Shown here: in pieces, positions 54,626-64,000 of the stretch
Position numbering within the stretch: the stretch's first letter is position 1
How the letters are laid out: every line of letters starts with the position of its first letter
Notes under the pieces: generated by a model
Database searches by the model: none
What the model was told of the DNA's origin: nothing
Seen by the model: only the letters and a program-made list of their open reading frames with translations
Position numbers and translations under genes: made by a program
Source: Macroventuria anomochaeta
Lineage: Eukaryota; Ascomycota; Dothideomycetes; Pleosporales; Didymellaceae
Length of the DNA stretch: 64,000 bases
Reading direction: 5' to 3'
Assembly: GCF_010093625.1 (NCBI RefSeq)
Contig: NW_022985363.1
Location: 915,687-979,686 of the forward strand

Positions 54626-56269
54626 TCATACCCTCCACCCTTTGTTCTGTGTTTTCATCGTTACGAACCACAGGACGCATAAGAACCCCGTCCCTATCAG
54701 CAAACACACGCCACTCCAGATCTGGACACCAATGAAGTTCAAGTGTCCGTCTGCATTTGTCTTGAGTAGCGCACCGGCGATTGGCGCACCAATGAGGGTT
54801 GCTGGATTGCACATTAGTTGACATAATCGAGGATGTGGACATGATTTAACGTGCCTATGCTCGATACACTCCAGCTCATTCCAAGGCGTGTGCCCAGCCG
54901 CGAAAGATCGGGAGTGATGTTTGCGAATGCTGCGGAGGGCAGGGTGACTAGGGCGGCGGAGAAGAAGCCTGTACGGTGTTAGCATTCCTACTTCCATTCC
55001 TTGACGTTCAAAGCTCAGTGATTGACCTACCCCATAGTATACTGAATGCAATGAAGTTGGCCTCCTCGTCGATACTAATCCAACACAACGACAAAATGGC
55101 GGATGCAAAAGTACATAGTGCCCAGGTCACAATCGGTCCAAGCCACTGCGCCAGAGCTCCGCTGACCAACCGCCCGAAGAAGCTCGCTGCAATAGCCATG
55201 ACCAGCATGTACAGGCCCATACTCTGGCTTAGGCCCAGTCGGTCCCTCGCATACGTGGGAATATAGAAGTAGGGTATGATGTAGCCCAGGAACGTCGAGA
55301 AAGAGCAAGATGTGAAGATGAGGAACAGCTTATCTTTGTACGCTGTCTTGTCGAACAGAGCTCGAGGCTTCCGTTTCGTGGTCAGGACACTTGAGCCGCT
55401 AAGGAGGGCAGGAATAGAGAGCAACGCAGCAGCGAGCGCAACAAAGCCAATGGCGCGCATAGCCCACGGGAAGCCAGAAGACTTCAACAGCCGATCGAAC
55501 ATTATGATGTAAACAACACCACCTATTTCACGTCAGCCACACATCGCTCCCACTGTTTCAACACCACACCTACCAACGGCAATCCCGCTCATAACAATGC
55601 CCAGCGCAATCGCCCTCTTCTTATCAAACCAGATCCCCACCAGCGCCAAACTCGGAATGTATAGCAGCCCCGCCCCAAGACCCATGCATATCCCCTGGCT
55701 CAGAAACACCTGCCAATACTGCGTGCTCAAGCTGAGCATCATGATGCCGAAAACGACCAAGACATTACCAGCAACAAGCATGACGCGGAAGTAGCCCAGA
55801 TCGAATAACGGACCGGACAAGACACCGAAGAAGATGAGCAGCCAGGCTTGCACGGTGCCGATCCATGATATGGCCGAAGGCGAGGCGGAGGAGAGAAGGT
55901 CAGACTTGTAGTAGGCTTGGAAGGTGCCGTAGGAGAGTGTGAAGCCCCAGATATTGATCTGAGAGGCTGTTAGTACGGAACGACGGGGAGGATGGATAGG
56001 GTACACACGTATATCATGAAGCCGCCGAAGACTTTCAGCCACGCATGAAGACCGCCATCAGGCGGTGAAGGGATTACGGACTCCGTTGTCTTGGTTGAGT
56101 GCGCGTCGAGTGCCTTTTCTGCATGTTGTGTGGGTTCAATGCCTTTCTCCTCGTCACGGTATGGTGACTCTTCGGCTTCCTCAGCTGAAGATGGTCGGGG
56201 AGTCTTTTGTGATTCGACCAGGTCGCTCTTGAAGGTTTGCTTGTCCTTCGAGTGTACTGACGACGGCAT
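54626..56269 (-). CDS. Monocarboxylate-type MFS transporter
   Basis: Plasma-membrane carrier of the MCT (SLC16-like) fungal family. Five exons on the minus strand: 56269-56009, 55958-55574, 55522-55031, 54968-54855 and 54801-54626, giving 475 aa. The cytosolic N-terminus (1-68, Ser/Glu-rich) is followed by the family signature PPDGGLHAWLKVFGGFMIY|INIWG, SYGTFQAYY and about twelve helices (GTVQAWLLIFFGVLSGPLFD, GICMGLGAGLLYIPSLALVG, YIIPYFYIPTYARDRLG, LIGAPIAGALL). The first three introns are GT..AG. The last (54802-54854) can only be spliced in phase with a GC donor (G|GCACGT); the nearby GT would break the frame. The transported acid cannot be inferred. Confidence 0.88.
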
Positions 56270-57496
56270 TTGAGTTTTTGCGAATCGCGTGATCCTGTTT
56301 GCGCAACCGCAGTAGAGGCTGTAGTGGCAGTCGTCCTCTTCTTAAGAGATGTTCAGCAATTCCGGTCCCAGTTCCGAATATCAGTAGCTCCAAAGTTTAG
56401 GTCTTCCACGGAGCGATTGCGATGGTTGCGATTACGACAAAAGTACGCCAGCGAGCGACTGTTTGAAGGAGATGTCAACAAGGAAAAGTGGACAAGCACG
56501 CGAGACATACCAATTATTGGCAAGGGCCCTAATTGACCATATTCTCCACAAATCTGGGGATGCACATCATGACGATTTCTAAGCGTTATTGCCGTTGATG
56601 CGGGGATAAACTGCGGGCCGAGGTCAGGCATCGTGGAGTCGTGCGCTAACTTTCGAGCCTTACCTGCAGCGATCGAATCAATTGATCAGCCAAACGATGT
56701 TCAGAGGAGCAATGAGAGTGGAGGGACAAGCTGTTTGATGGCGTGGTTCCAATAAGCTCAAGATGTTTATTGAGTCTTGTAGCTGCAGAAAGCTTGGTTG
56801 AGTTATTGTATGTGCATCTACAGAATTGGTGTTGATGGCGCCAGATGCATTTGTCGCGCATTGTCGAGTGCCTGGTAGGAGAAGGATCCAATGGCTTAAA
56901 TAGGCAAATTACATACAAAGCGTCGATTGGTTAAACTCGGACTGGGCCAATGCTCCCCAAGGCAAAAGCACAGGATGTTGGCTGATACCCAATGCCTCTG
57001 TCAGCAACGTAGAGATTCAGTTGGCCGAGTTTAGCGTCCTAAAAAGCACAGCATAGACTCTTGTGAATCTGGGATTTAACACTGCGGTGCTCGTTCCAGC
57101 TGTGTAACAGGCGCACACGTCCGGCGCTGATCAGGAACATCCTTTGCAGCGCGAAAATGTGATGGTGAGAGCCGGGTAGCTCTCAAGCACGTATTCGCAG
57201 AGTGCTCGATGTGCGTGATTGGAGGGACTTGGTGGTGAGTAGAAGGGAAACCGGAGTGGTATCAACGGGACCGCGCGTGTGTGGGGGCTTGGACTTAATA
57301 GATATATTGGTAGAGTTCCGAAGGAACGGTAATCGGCCAATATCATCGAAAGACGCCTGAAGCAATGTGTGTTACAAAAAATCGATGGTCCTGCATTTTG
57401 TTGTCTCGCCGAACCGGACCAAAAATCGTTCGGTCTCGGGCGTGCTGCCTGTCGCGCCGGGAGAGACTGGTAGCAAAAGGAGCCCTTAGCTGCTTC
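56270..57496. other. Intergenic, transporter promoter / THO1 3' side
   Basis: 1.2 kb between two minus-strand genes. A few frames under 95 codons occur without domains. No repeat or RNA gene recognised. Confidence 0.45.
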
Positions 57497-58324
57497 TTAA
57501 GCGGCAGGCTTCGCAAATCTGGCCTTCCTTGCCTCTGCAGCTTCCCTGTCAGCTCCGCTGTAGCCCGTGGTGGCTTGTGGGGCGCGTTCTCGGCGAGGGC
57601 TTCTGCTGTCTCGGCGGCTGCGCTCGTTCCTGTTGTCACGCCTGCCACCTCCCCGACCACCGCGACCAGGCCTGCCTCCGTCGCGGCGCTTGTTCGCGGC
57701 TGCGTCATCTTTGTCTTCCCGCCCTCGCTTCCTCTCGCGCTCAGGAAGGGCCTCATCGAGGCCCTGAACCTGACCTTTCTCACCAAACTTCTTCATGCGT
57801 TCCAACTTCTTCAGTCCTTCATCATCTTCGATCTTGGTGCCAAACTTCAGAGCACGCTTCTTGCGGCGCTCAATCTCGTCGTCGATGCTTGTGGCTGCGA
57901 GCCCTTGCGCGTAGCTAGGAGCGGGCTCCTTCTTCTCTTCGGCCGTGGTTTCGGTACCCTCTGCTGGCGGCTGGACAGACAGATCGTCGGTCTTCGCGGG
58001 ATCGATATCAGCTACCTGGTTGGGGACAGCCTGGGGGTTTGGCGGCTGGCCTTCTCCGCCGGCCTTCTCGACCGTTTCTCTGTTTGTTGTGACTTCCTCA
58101 GCTGCGGCAAGCGCAGTCTTCGCCGGCTCATCATCGTCCCAGTCGATCTCGTCCTCAGCGTTGACTGCAGGTTTCGGGTCAGCAGGGGCGGCGCTGGAGC
58201 TGGCTTTCTCGTCATCCTTGGTGAGACGGTCGACCATGTCTGCCTTCTTGCCAGCGTGCGGGAGACCGCGTTCCTTGAGGAGTGCCTCAAGCTCGGCGTT
58301 CTTCATCTTCGCGTATTCAGGCAT
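57497..58324 (-). CDS. THO1: SAP-domain mRNP protein (Tho1/SARNP-like)
   Basis: Nuclear protein that binds nascent mRNPs and works with THO/TREX in transcription-coupled export. Intronless, 275 aa. I start at 58324 (MPEYAKMKNAELEALLKERG), because the SAP motif (about 6-40, with PHAGKKADMVDRL) then sits at the very N-terminus as in relatives; the frame opens 16 codons upstream. The middle is acidic (DEIDWDDDEP). The conserved Tho1 segment is DEIERRKKRALKFGT, then KKLERMKKFGEKG. The C-terminal 90 residues are Arg/Gly-rich (GRPGRGGRGGGRRDNRNERS), suited to RNA binding, and end EARKARFAKPAA. Gene name by homology of architecture. Confidence 0.88.
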   Translation of the reverse strand: MPEYAKMKNAELEALLKERGLPHAGKKADMVDRLTKDDEKASSSAAPADPKPAVNAEDEIDWDDDEPAKTALAAAEEVTTNRETVEKAGGEGQPPNPQAVPNQVADIDPAKTDDLSVQPPAEGTETTAEEKKEPAPSYAQGLAATSIDDEIERRKKRALKFGTKIEDDEGLKKLERMKKFGEKGQVQGLDEALPERERKRGREDKDDAAANKRRDGGRPGRGGRGGGRRDNRNERSRRDSRSPRRERAPQATTGYSGADREAAEARKARFAKPAA

Positions 58325-61300
58325 CTTGGGCGTGTTTTGACGGTGGTAATGCGTTATAATAGTACTGTACAACGCGACCCCTATTGACGCGCAAAGGTAA
58401 AGGCACAGGCGCGAAGCTCGATGGATAACAGGAAGGTTTGACTAACGTCAGTCACTGAGAACGAAGAGGAAAAGAAGGAGAAATATGAGCCCAGAAAGTG
58501 GTGTTGGCTGAACAAAGGATAGGAAAAGCGCGACAGCGACAATGGTTGTTGTTGAAAGGGTGAGGCTGGAGGTGAGGTAAGAGCTACCGCGAGCTCCCAG
58601 CTCCGAGTCCTTGGCGCGCTTACCCTTTGCGGACATGAGCTCTTCCCTCGGATCCTTTGATCTTCACCTACTCGTTTTCGAAGAACGCCAATGCAATAAG
58701 GATAATGTCATCTCAGCATGTCACGTGATTTTGACGACCGTGAGAGCCTTCGCGCAAGCACTTATCATGTTCTGGTTGCGTTTTCACTCACGATTCCAGC
58801 AAGCAGGCTTCCACAATTTATGCGCGTATGAGGTGGGTACGAGAGAGACAACTCTTAGCTGTCTTTGTCATGGTAATGATCTCATGAGAGGTCGAAGTTC
58901 CGACTTGCGGCCGAGGATGGGTGAACACGAGACTTTTGGAGAAAGAGTAGGAGCTGCGGATCGATAGAATGCCTCGTCCAGCAGTACCTCCTGCAGTGAT
59001 GGTAACGAATATCGTCAGGTCTTTGATTGGGTCGAAGTAATCTATTTCGAAGAAACCTGAGGCATGCTGTTGGTTGTAAGATGCATCTGCAGCGCAGAGA
59101 CGAGTCTTCCAACTTCAGCAGTGCTCGCTCTCGTTGCTCGCAGTCTGGGCTGTATGAGCTGTCCATCTTCCACAGATGGCCCCCAGATTCGACGACGCAG
59201 ATCTATCGAGTCATATTGCTTGCTTTCTTCGAGTCGTTGTGGTGCTGCATCACTTTTGATGGTGAGCGTTCACACCAGCCGTTTCGAAGTCATTCAGATC
59301 GTGACCAGTTGGTGTTTGTCCCAATGGTATCGCACACTCATCTTATTGCAGCAAGACCTCCGATTCCTGGCCGACGGCTAACACATGTAGTACCAAGCCA
59401 AACACCTCCGTCGAGCGGGCTCCGAACCCCAGCGGCTCGCAGTTCAATCAAATATCGACCTACACGTCATTGCGTCCACAAGGTTTGATCACAGATTACT
59501 ATCGCTGAAAAGCTCCGAGTCGACACGAACTGCCCAAGGGTTGGGTGATCTGCGGCCAGGTCCACAGTGGACACAAAGCTCACTAGTAAGAGACAACGGA
59601 TTCGCAGGCACTTTCCACGCGCCGTGCCGTCCTCCCTCTCCGTACCAAATGGCCACAACCAAACTTTGAGCGCTCACGCTAGGCATGTCCTTGTCATGAT
59701 TCACGAGATGAGCATCTACATGTACTCGTCTCGCCTTCACCGCCTCGCGGTTATTGAAGTGATCTGCTTGGCTAGACGCGGAAGTATGAATACTGTGCGA
59801 AGTGAAGGCACCCACTGTCGAAGTAGCGATGTGCAACACCAGATTGCGGCACTCCACCAGGGCAGGACTTGCAGTTCACGCCAGTGTGCAGGCGGTTACT
59901 CGTGCAGCCATATCACACGCTCGTTGCTTCGAGTTGGTGCACACACGAGCATGTACACACACCAAGTCGACGCATCACGTCCACGCGCACACATCCCGCA
60001 ACACATGCGACGCTTTTCCTCTTGTCAACAGTGTGTACATGCAAGATGTTGTTGACGACAGAGGTGCATAGCTGCACGGTGGAGGATGATTTTTGAGATC
60101 TATGCGAGTCTTTTTCAATCCATGCCAGATCCTGGCCAGTGATCGCAAGTACAGGTGAACTCTGCTTGCCCATTGGCAGAATATGTGATTCAGACTGCCT
60201 TGATATGGTAAGGTGTGGTCCCGTGACTGAAATAGTATGCGGGAGGTAGTGGAAACGGCACACAAGTGAGGACGAATGAGCGTAGAAAGACTGGGGCAGA
60301 GAGACTTGGTGGCTTGTGCGCAACCTGGATAGTGGGACAACTCGTAAGAATCGCCGTCTCCCCCCCGATAGACTACTAAAACTGTTGAGTCAAAGCAAAA
60401 AGGACCGTCTCTTGTCATCTTTCACGAAGGCGAGTGTTCAGAGCAAGTTTGCTCGTGGGCTTGCGACGCCTTTGATGTGTTGTCAATGTGGCGAGCGTAG
60501 ATCAGGGCTCAGCCTCATTCTCCTGCAGCTAGCATGTTTAACATCTGCACCTAGCCACACTTCAGCTGGCATTGACGGTCGCTCCGGCTCGACATACAAC
60601 AAACATGGCGACTACATAGTCTCCTGCAGCTTGTGGTAATGTGTCGCAACGGTTACGGGGATAGCAACCGGCATTATGCAAAGGCGTCATTTTCGCTCCA
60701 CGGGCTCCATACAATGCCTATGACTCTTCTGCACGAGAAACCCAAGCCGCCTCTCATGCTACGCGGCCTGGTTGATCCGTTAGACTTGTCCTGCTGTAAG
60801 GTCTGCTCGAAGACCTAGACGGTGTGGGCTTTCAACGGGTCCGGTTATTGACCGTTCGAGTGGGCTGCATCGATCCATTTATGGTGTATATTGTTCCTGC
60901 CGTATGATGCATTTAGGCAAACGATCTGATCGTCGCACATCGTCCAATGGTTCCAAGGTGCATTGCAAGCTGAAGATGTGCTGTAGTTTGGATAGGAAAC
61001 GAGGTTTGCTCTGGTAGTCGACCCCACCTAAGTAGCTCTCTTGCTAGGTTTCTTACCTCAGCTCTTGACTAGAACCGCCTCGACGTGAAGCAGCTTCAGA
61101 AATGAGCTCATAGAGCGGAAGGCCTCAACCGACTTGTTGCAACGGCATTGATTGTGTGAGTAAACGAAGGGTAGGGGCAGCCGAGCAGCCAATTAGGCTC
61201 TGCACTTACTGCCGCCGCGCAACGACTCACTGCGAATCGTCGCCCACCATTAAGCTCCGAACGGTCGACTGGCTGCGCTTTGTCCTCGAGCCTCCACCCG

Positions 61301-62205
61301 CTTTCTCAAGCGCAAGCGCCCGTAACTGAACCAAGAATGCTTTCCGTGCCGGTGTCAGCACAAGTGCCCACGGCCATGAGCTGCCATGCCGTCGTTGGGG
61401 GTGACTTGCGCGTGCACTTGTCGCGACAGGATACATATCGACGCCCTGCTCACCCGCAGGATCCTCGAAAAGGCTGAGACCCAACGGATTCTTACGGACA
61501 TGCTTACTATCTACTGGTTCCTTCTTCGTATAAACTAGAGATCCCTTGTATAAGCAGCCAGACGGGCCTTGGACGTTGAAGACGGCCGACTCGCGAGCCC
61601 GCCCCACTGCGGCAACAGTGAATTGAATCCCCACACTTGGACGGCAGACCCTGAGGGACGTGACGGGACGCGTGAGCCCGTGCAAGGATACGGATATAAT
61701 ATCACTCGCTATCCTCGCCGCTGCTCGTACGCTTCGCTGTCGATTTTCGCTCAAAACCCACGATACCCTTGCACAGCCCCGTCTTGATCGGGCTTTGCCG
61801 AAGCAGCGCCACACCTTCGGTGGCGCCGAAGAGCAACAGGAATCCACCAGGACTTGCTTGGAGCAAGTGGCCGCTGCGTTGTACATTCTTGCTGGATGAC
61901 TTAGATTTGTTTGACTTCCAATCTGACTACCCTGGACCATATCAAATTTGCCACTTCCGTCCTGGCAGGGTAACTACCCGCCGTCACCCGCTCACGAACT
62001 CGCCTGACAGAACATACCCGAGCTGATTACTGCTGACGGTCCCGAGTATTCGATCGTCCCAGCAATTCGAAACACCCGATCCCCCTGCGTCGTTGGACCC
62101 TTCTTCCAAGAGTTTCACAGCCTGACAAGCACATGCCTTCATGAGGTACCCACCGCACACAAGGTTCCGCAATACACATAGTCGGGTCACACAAACTTAC
62201 CCGAC
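58325..62205. other. 3.9-kb gene-poor stretch
   Basis: THO1 upstream region and beyond. A 62-codon minus frame (58448-58636) ends about 120 bp before THO1 and has a hydrophobic end (TTTIVAVALFLSFVQPT); its pyrimidine-rich DNA suggests a leader or intron rather than a gene. The longest other frame, 61227-61940 (-, 237 codons), is Arg/Ser/Cys-rich with no domain and I do not call it. Elsewhere, frames are short and conflicting. No transposon ends or repeats seen. Confidence 0.45.
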
Positions 62206-64000
62206 ATGGCTTCCTATAAGTCACAGTATGGTCCTCCAAGGAGAACAGAGGACAATCCGCCCACCACACGGTTACCAAAACGATCTATCACACCTATTAC
62301 TATCACATCTCAGCTACCCACTAGCAGTAGCCAGTCCAAGCTGCAGAAGAGGAGGCCCTCGCGCGATGAGCCAGCGCAGTCAGAAAGAGGATTGTCGAAT
62401 CAGAAAGAGCTTGCGCGGAAAGTCAGCTCACGCCAGGCATCTAGTACAGCCGCACCTTCCACCATTCAAGCTCCAGGCTTCACATCATACAAGGCAAAGT
62501 TGACGAGCTCCTCATCCCGACTCCCGAAGCTTGAAGTACCCGCGAACACTCGAACGCCCTCCCTTGTCTCAGGATCGTCCGCATCAACCGTAGAAAGTCC
62601 TCGTTCGAATGTATTGAGAAGGAAACAACCCAGTGTCGGGTTTGCAAGCAATCGACACGCTTTAAGAACTCGAGACGACTCGATGTCCTCTCAGGAGGGC
62701 GTCCAACAAGCCGAGGGCAACCCAGGGGGCTTCAAGGACCCTTTCACTGAGTCTGTTTTTGGGATCTCTCTACCGCCCTCCTCCACGATTCTAGCCCGTT
62801 CAGAGCGGGAGCTCGAGTCTCCGCAAAATGGTCTATACGACGATATCGGTCCTTTGGATATCTACCCTATTCCCACGCCTCAATATGCCGTCTCAGCGAC
62901 CCCATCAACACGTTACGCAGACTCTCCGGGCGCTTTCAGTATTTCATCAGCTGCGACTTCCATGACCTCGTATTCGCCGGCGACCGCTCTGTCGAAATCT
63001 TCATACAGTAGAGTCAGACAAGTGAGCCCATTGGAGAGTCGTCCGCCTGTAAGCCGACATAGGGCACCCGAAGAGCCCAGCATTCGCACGACTCATGGGC
63101 TATCGACTGTTCGCGAGTCGTCAACATCTTCCTCGTCCACATCCACCGTTGTAGCTGACACGGGGAAGGCAGATCTGGCGAAGAAGCAATTGCCTGCTGT
63201 ACCTCAAAGCCCACCAGTGCTCAAGCCAACTCCGACAGTGCAGACAAAGCCTCGAGTCCAACCCGTGCCGGAGCTTGCTCACTTGGCCGATCCTTCTCCT
63301 GTATCGCCGCCAAGCTCGAGACGACCATCAAGGCCAAGCAGAGATGGAACACCCGAAATCCATGGGCTGCGAGACCCATCACCAATCATCCAGAGCAACA
63401 TGGCCAGCTTTCCCACTCACCATAGACGCACGAGCTCTACAGACTCGAAGTTTGGATCCCTTTCTGCTGCAAGGTCTCGTATGGCCGTTCCGGTTAAGGC
63501 TTCCTCACGTAACCCTTCACCAGTTCCCACGTCTAGCATTCCTTCCACATCCAGCGCACTTAGACATGGAACAACGCCTGATAATCAGAAAGAGCGCGAC
63601 ACACGACGCTCCAGTACATTACCTGCTCCAGCCCCAGCTCCTAGCCCCAGTAAAAGGTTCGGCTTCTTCTCTCGACGTACGAAGACCGACCCAGCTCCGC
63701 ACCCTAGCAAATCAGAGAGCAAGCTTGTGCGTAAAGGACCAGCGGCAGGGACTGGTCATGAGGGATACGGGAGACACGCATATCGGGGCAGGAGTAGCAG
63801 CTCGATAGGCGCAAGTATTGGACGATCGGCCAGCGCAGGCACGACATCTGAGAGCTTGACCCAGACTCTCTCGACTCGCAAGAGCAGTATAACCAGTACA
63901 AATAGCGGCGAGATGGATGATTTCTTCCTGAATAGATTAACACCAGTGATCCTGCGAGGAGCCGGTAGCAGTTCAGAGCTGACTCGCAGTTCAGAGCTGA
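62206..64000 (+). CDS. Ser/Pro-rich fungal protein, cut by the window end
   Basis: A single open frame of 598 codons runs from an ATG at 62206 off the right edge without a stop. It begins MASYKSQYGPPRRTEDNPPT. The protein is mostly disordered, rich in Ser, Pro, Thr and Arg. Landmarks are GFKDPFTESVFGISLPPSST, PLDIYPIPTPQYAVSA, a Pro-Ser block around VSPPSSRRPSRPSRDG, KRFGFFSRRTK, GHEGYGRHAYRGRSSSSIG and FFLNRLTPVILRG near the edge. Such conserved islands (KRFGFFSRR, GxGHEGYG, DFFLxRLTPV) recall long fungal proteins often labelled proteophosphoglycan-like. That is an impression, not a match I can prove. The role is unknown. Upstream bases in the same frame contain no other obvious start. A short tandem copy of agttcagagctga lies at the last 40 bp. 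Confidence 0.8.
   Translation, partial: MASYKSQYGPPRRTEDNPPTTRLPKRSITPITITSQLPTSSSQSKLQKRRPSRDEPAQSERGLSNQKELARKVSSRQASSTAAPSTIQAPGFTSYKAKLTSSSSRLPKLEVPANTRTPSLVSGSSASTVESPRSNVLRRKQPSVGFASNRHALRTRDDSMSSQEGVQQAEGNPGGFKDPFTESVFGISLPPSSTILARSERELESPQNGLYDDIGPLDIYPIPTPQYAVSATPSTRYADSPGAFSISSAATSMTSYSPATALSKSSYSRVRQVSPLESRPPVSRHRAPEEPSIRTTHGLSTVRESSTSSSSTSTVVADTGKADLAKKQLPAVPQSPPVLKPTPTVQTKPRVQPVPELAHLADPSPVSPPSSRRPSRPSRDGTPEIHGLRDPSPIIQSNMASFPTHHRRTSSTDSKFGSLSAARSRMAVPVKASSRNPSPVPTSSIPSTSSALRHGTTPDNQKERDTRRSSTLPAPAPAPSPSKRFGFFSRRTKTDPAPHPSKSESKLVRKGPAAGTGHEGYGRHAYRGRSSSSIGASIGRSASAGTTSESLTQTLSTRKSSITSTNSGEMDDFFLNRLTPVILRGAGSSSELTRSSEL

Noticed and set aside
58448..58636. 62-codon frame upstream of THO1 with a hydrophobic end
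   Set aside because: Pyrimidine-rich DNA read as protein, probably leader or intron sequence; no family match.
61227..61940. 237-codon open frame on the minus strand
   Set aside because: Composition is Arg/Ser/Cys-rich with no domain, no good start context and no splice partners. Similar chance frames occur opposite real genes in this window.

Overview
The window is nuclear DNA of a filamentous ascomycete (Pezizomycotina). The evidence is the many short introns (about 45-150 bp) with GT..AG borders and CTAAC/CTAAT-type branch sites, fungal protein families (GPC1/DUF2838, DUF1748, a Cet1-type RNA triphosphatase, Tho1, fungal Nbs1), and gene spacing of 0.3-1 kb. A Dothideomycete is my best guess, by inference only. 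I see no rRNA or tRNA gene, CRISPR array or intact transposon.

Left part (0-12 kb): Sec61 gamma (-), a CPSF6-like RNA-binding protein (+), a secreted three-module GH5 cellulase (+), ribosomal protein eL37 (+), a secreted type-B carboxylesterase (-) and an uncharacterised four-exon gene (-). Next comes the most interesting intact gene (12.35-14.18 kb). It is an intronless fusion of a zinc-type macrodomain with a class M sirtuin (SirTM), so one protein carries an ADP-ribosyl remover and an ADP-ribosyl writer.

Decayed accessory patch (14.2-20.5 kb): a ruined GH127 beta-L-arabinofuranosidase lies head-to-head with a truncated sugar transporter. This looks like a dead sugar-use gene pair. A small hypothetical gene and open spacer follow.

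Core housekeeping block (20.5-41.5 kb): NBS1 (DNA repair), DUF1748, pyruvate kinase, CET1 (mRNA capping), RPN2 (proteasome), COX10 (haem A synthesis), SMC1 (cohesin) and GPC1 (phosphatidylcholine remodelling).

Right part (41.5-64 kb): a frameshifted drug-type MFS pseudogene, a SET-MYND protein (-), a LisH/WD40 protein (+), a two-RRM protein (+), a gene-poor 4-kb stretch with relics, a monocarboxylate-type transporter (-) with an apparent GC-AG intron, a SAP-domain Tho1 homologue (-), another gene-poor 3.9-kb stretch, and a Ser/Pro-rich gene cut by the window end.

Several genes begin with tiny first exons (4, 6, 6 and 11 nt of coding sequence). A longest-ORF reading misses their starts. It misses DUF1748 and Sec61 gamma altogether.
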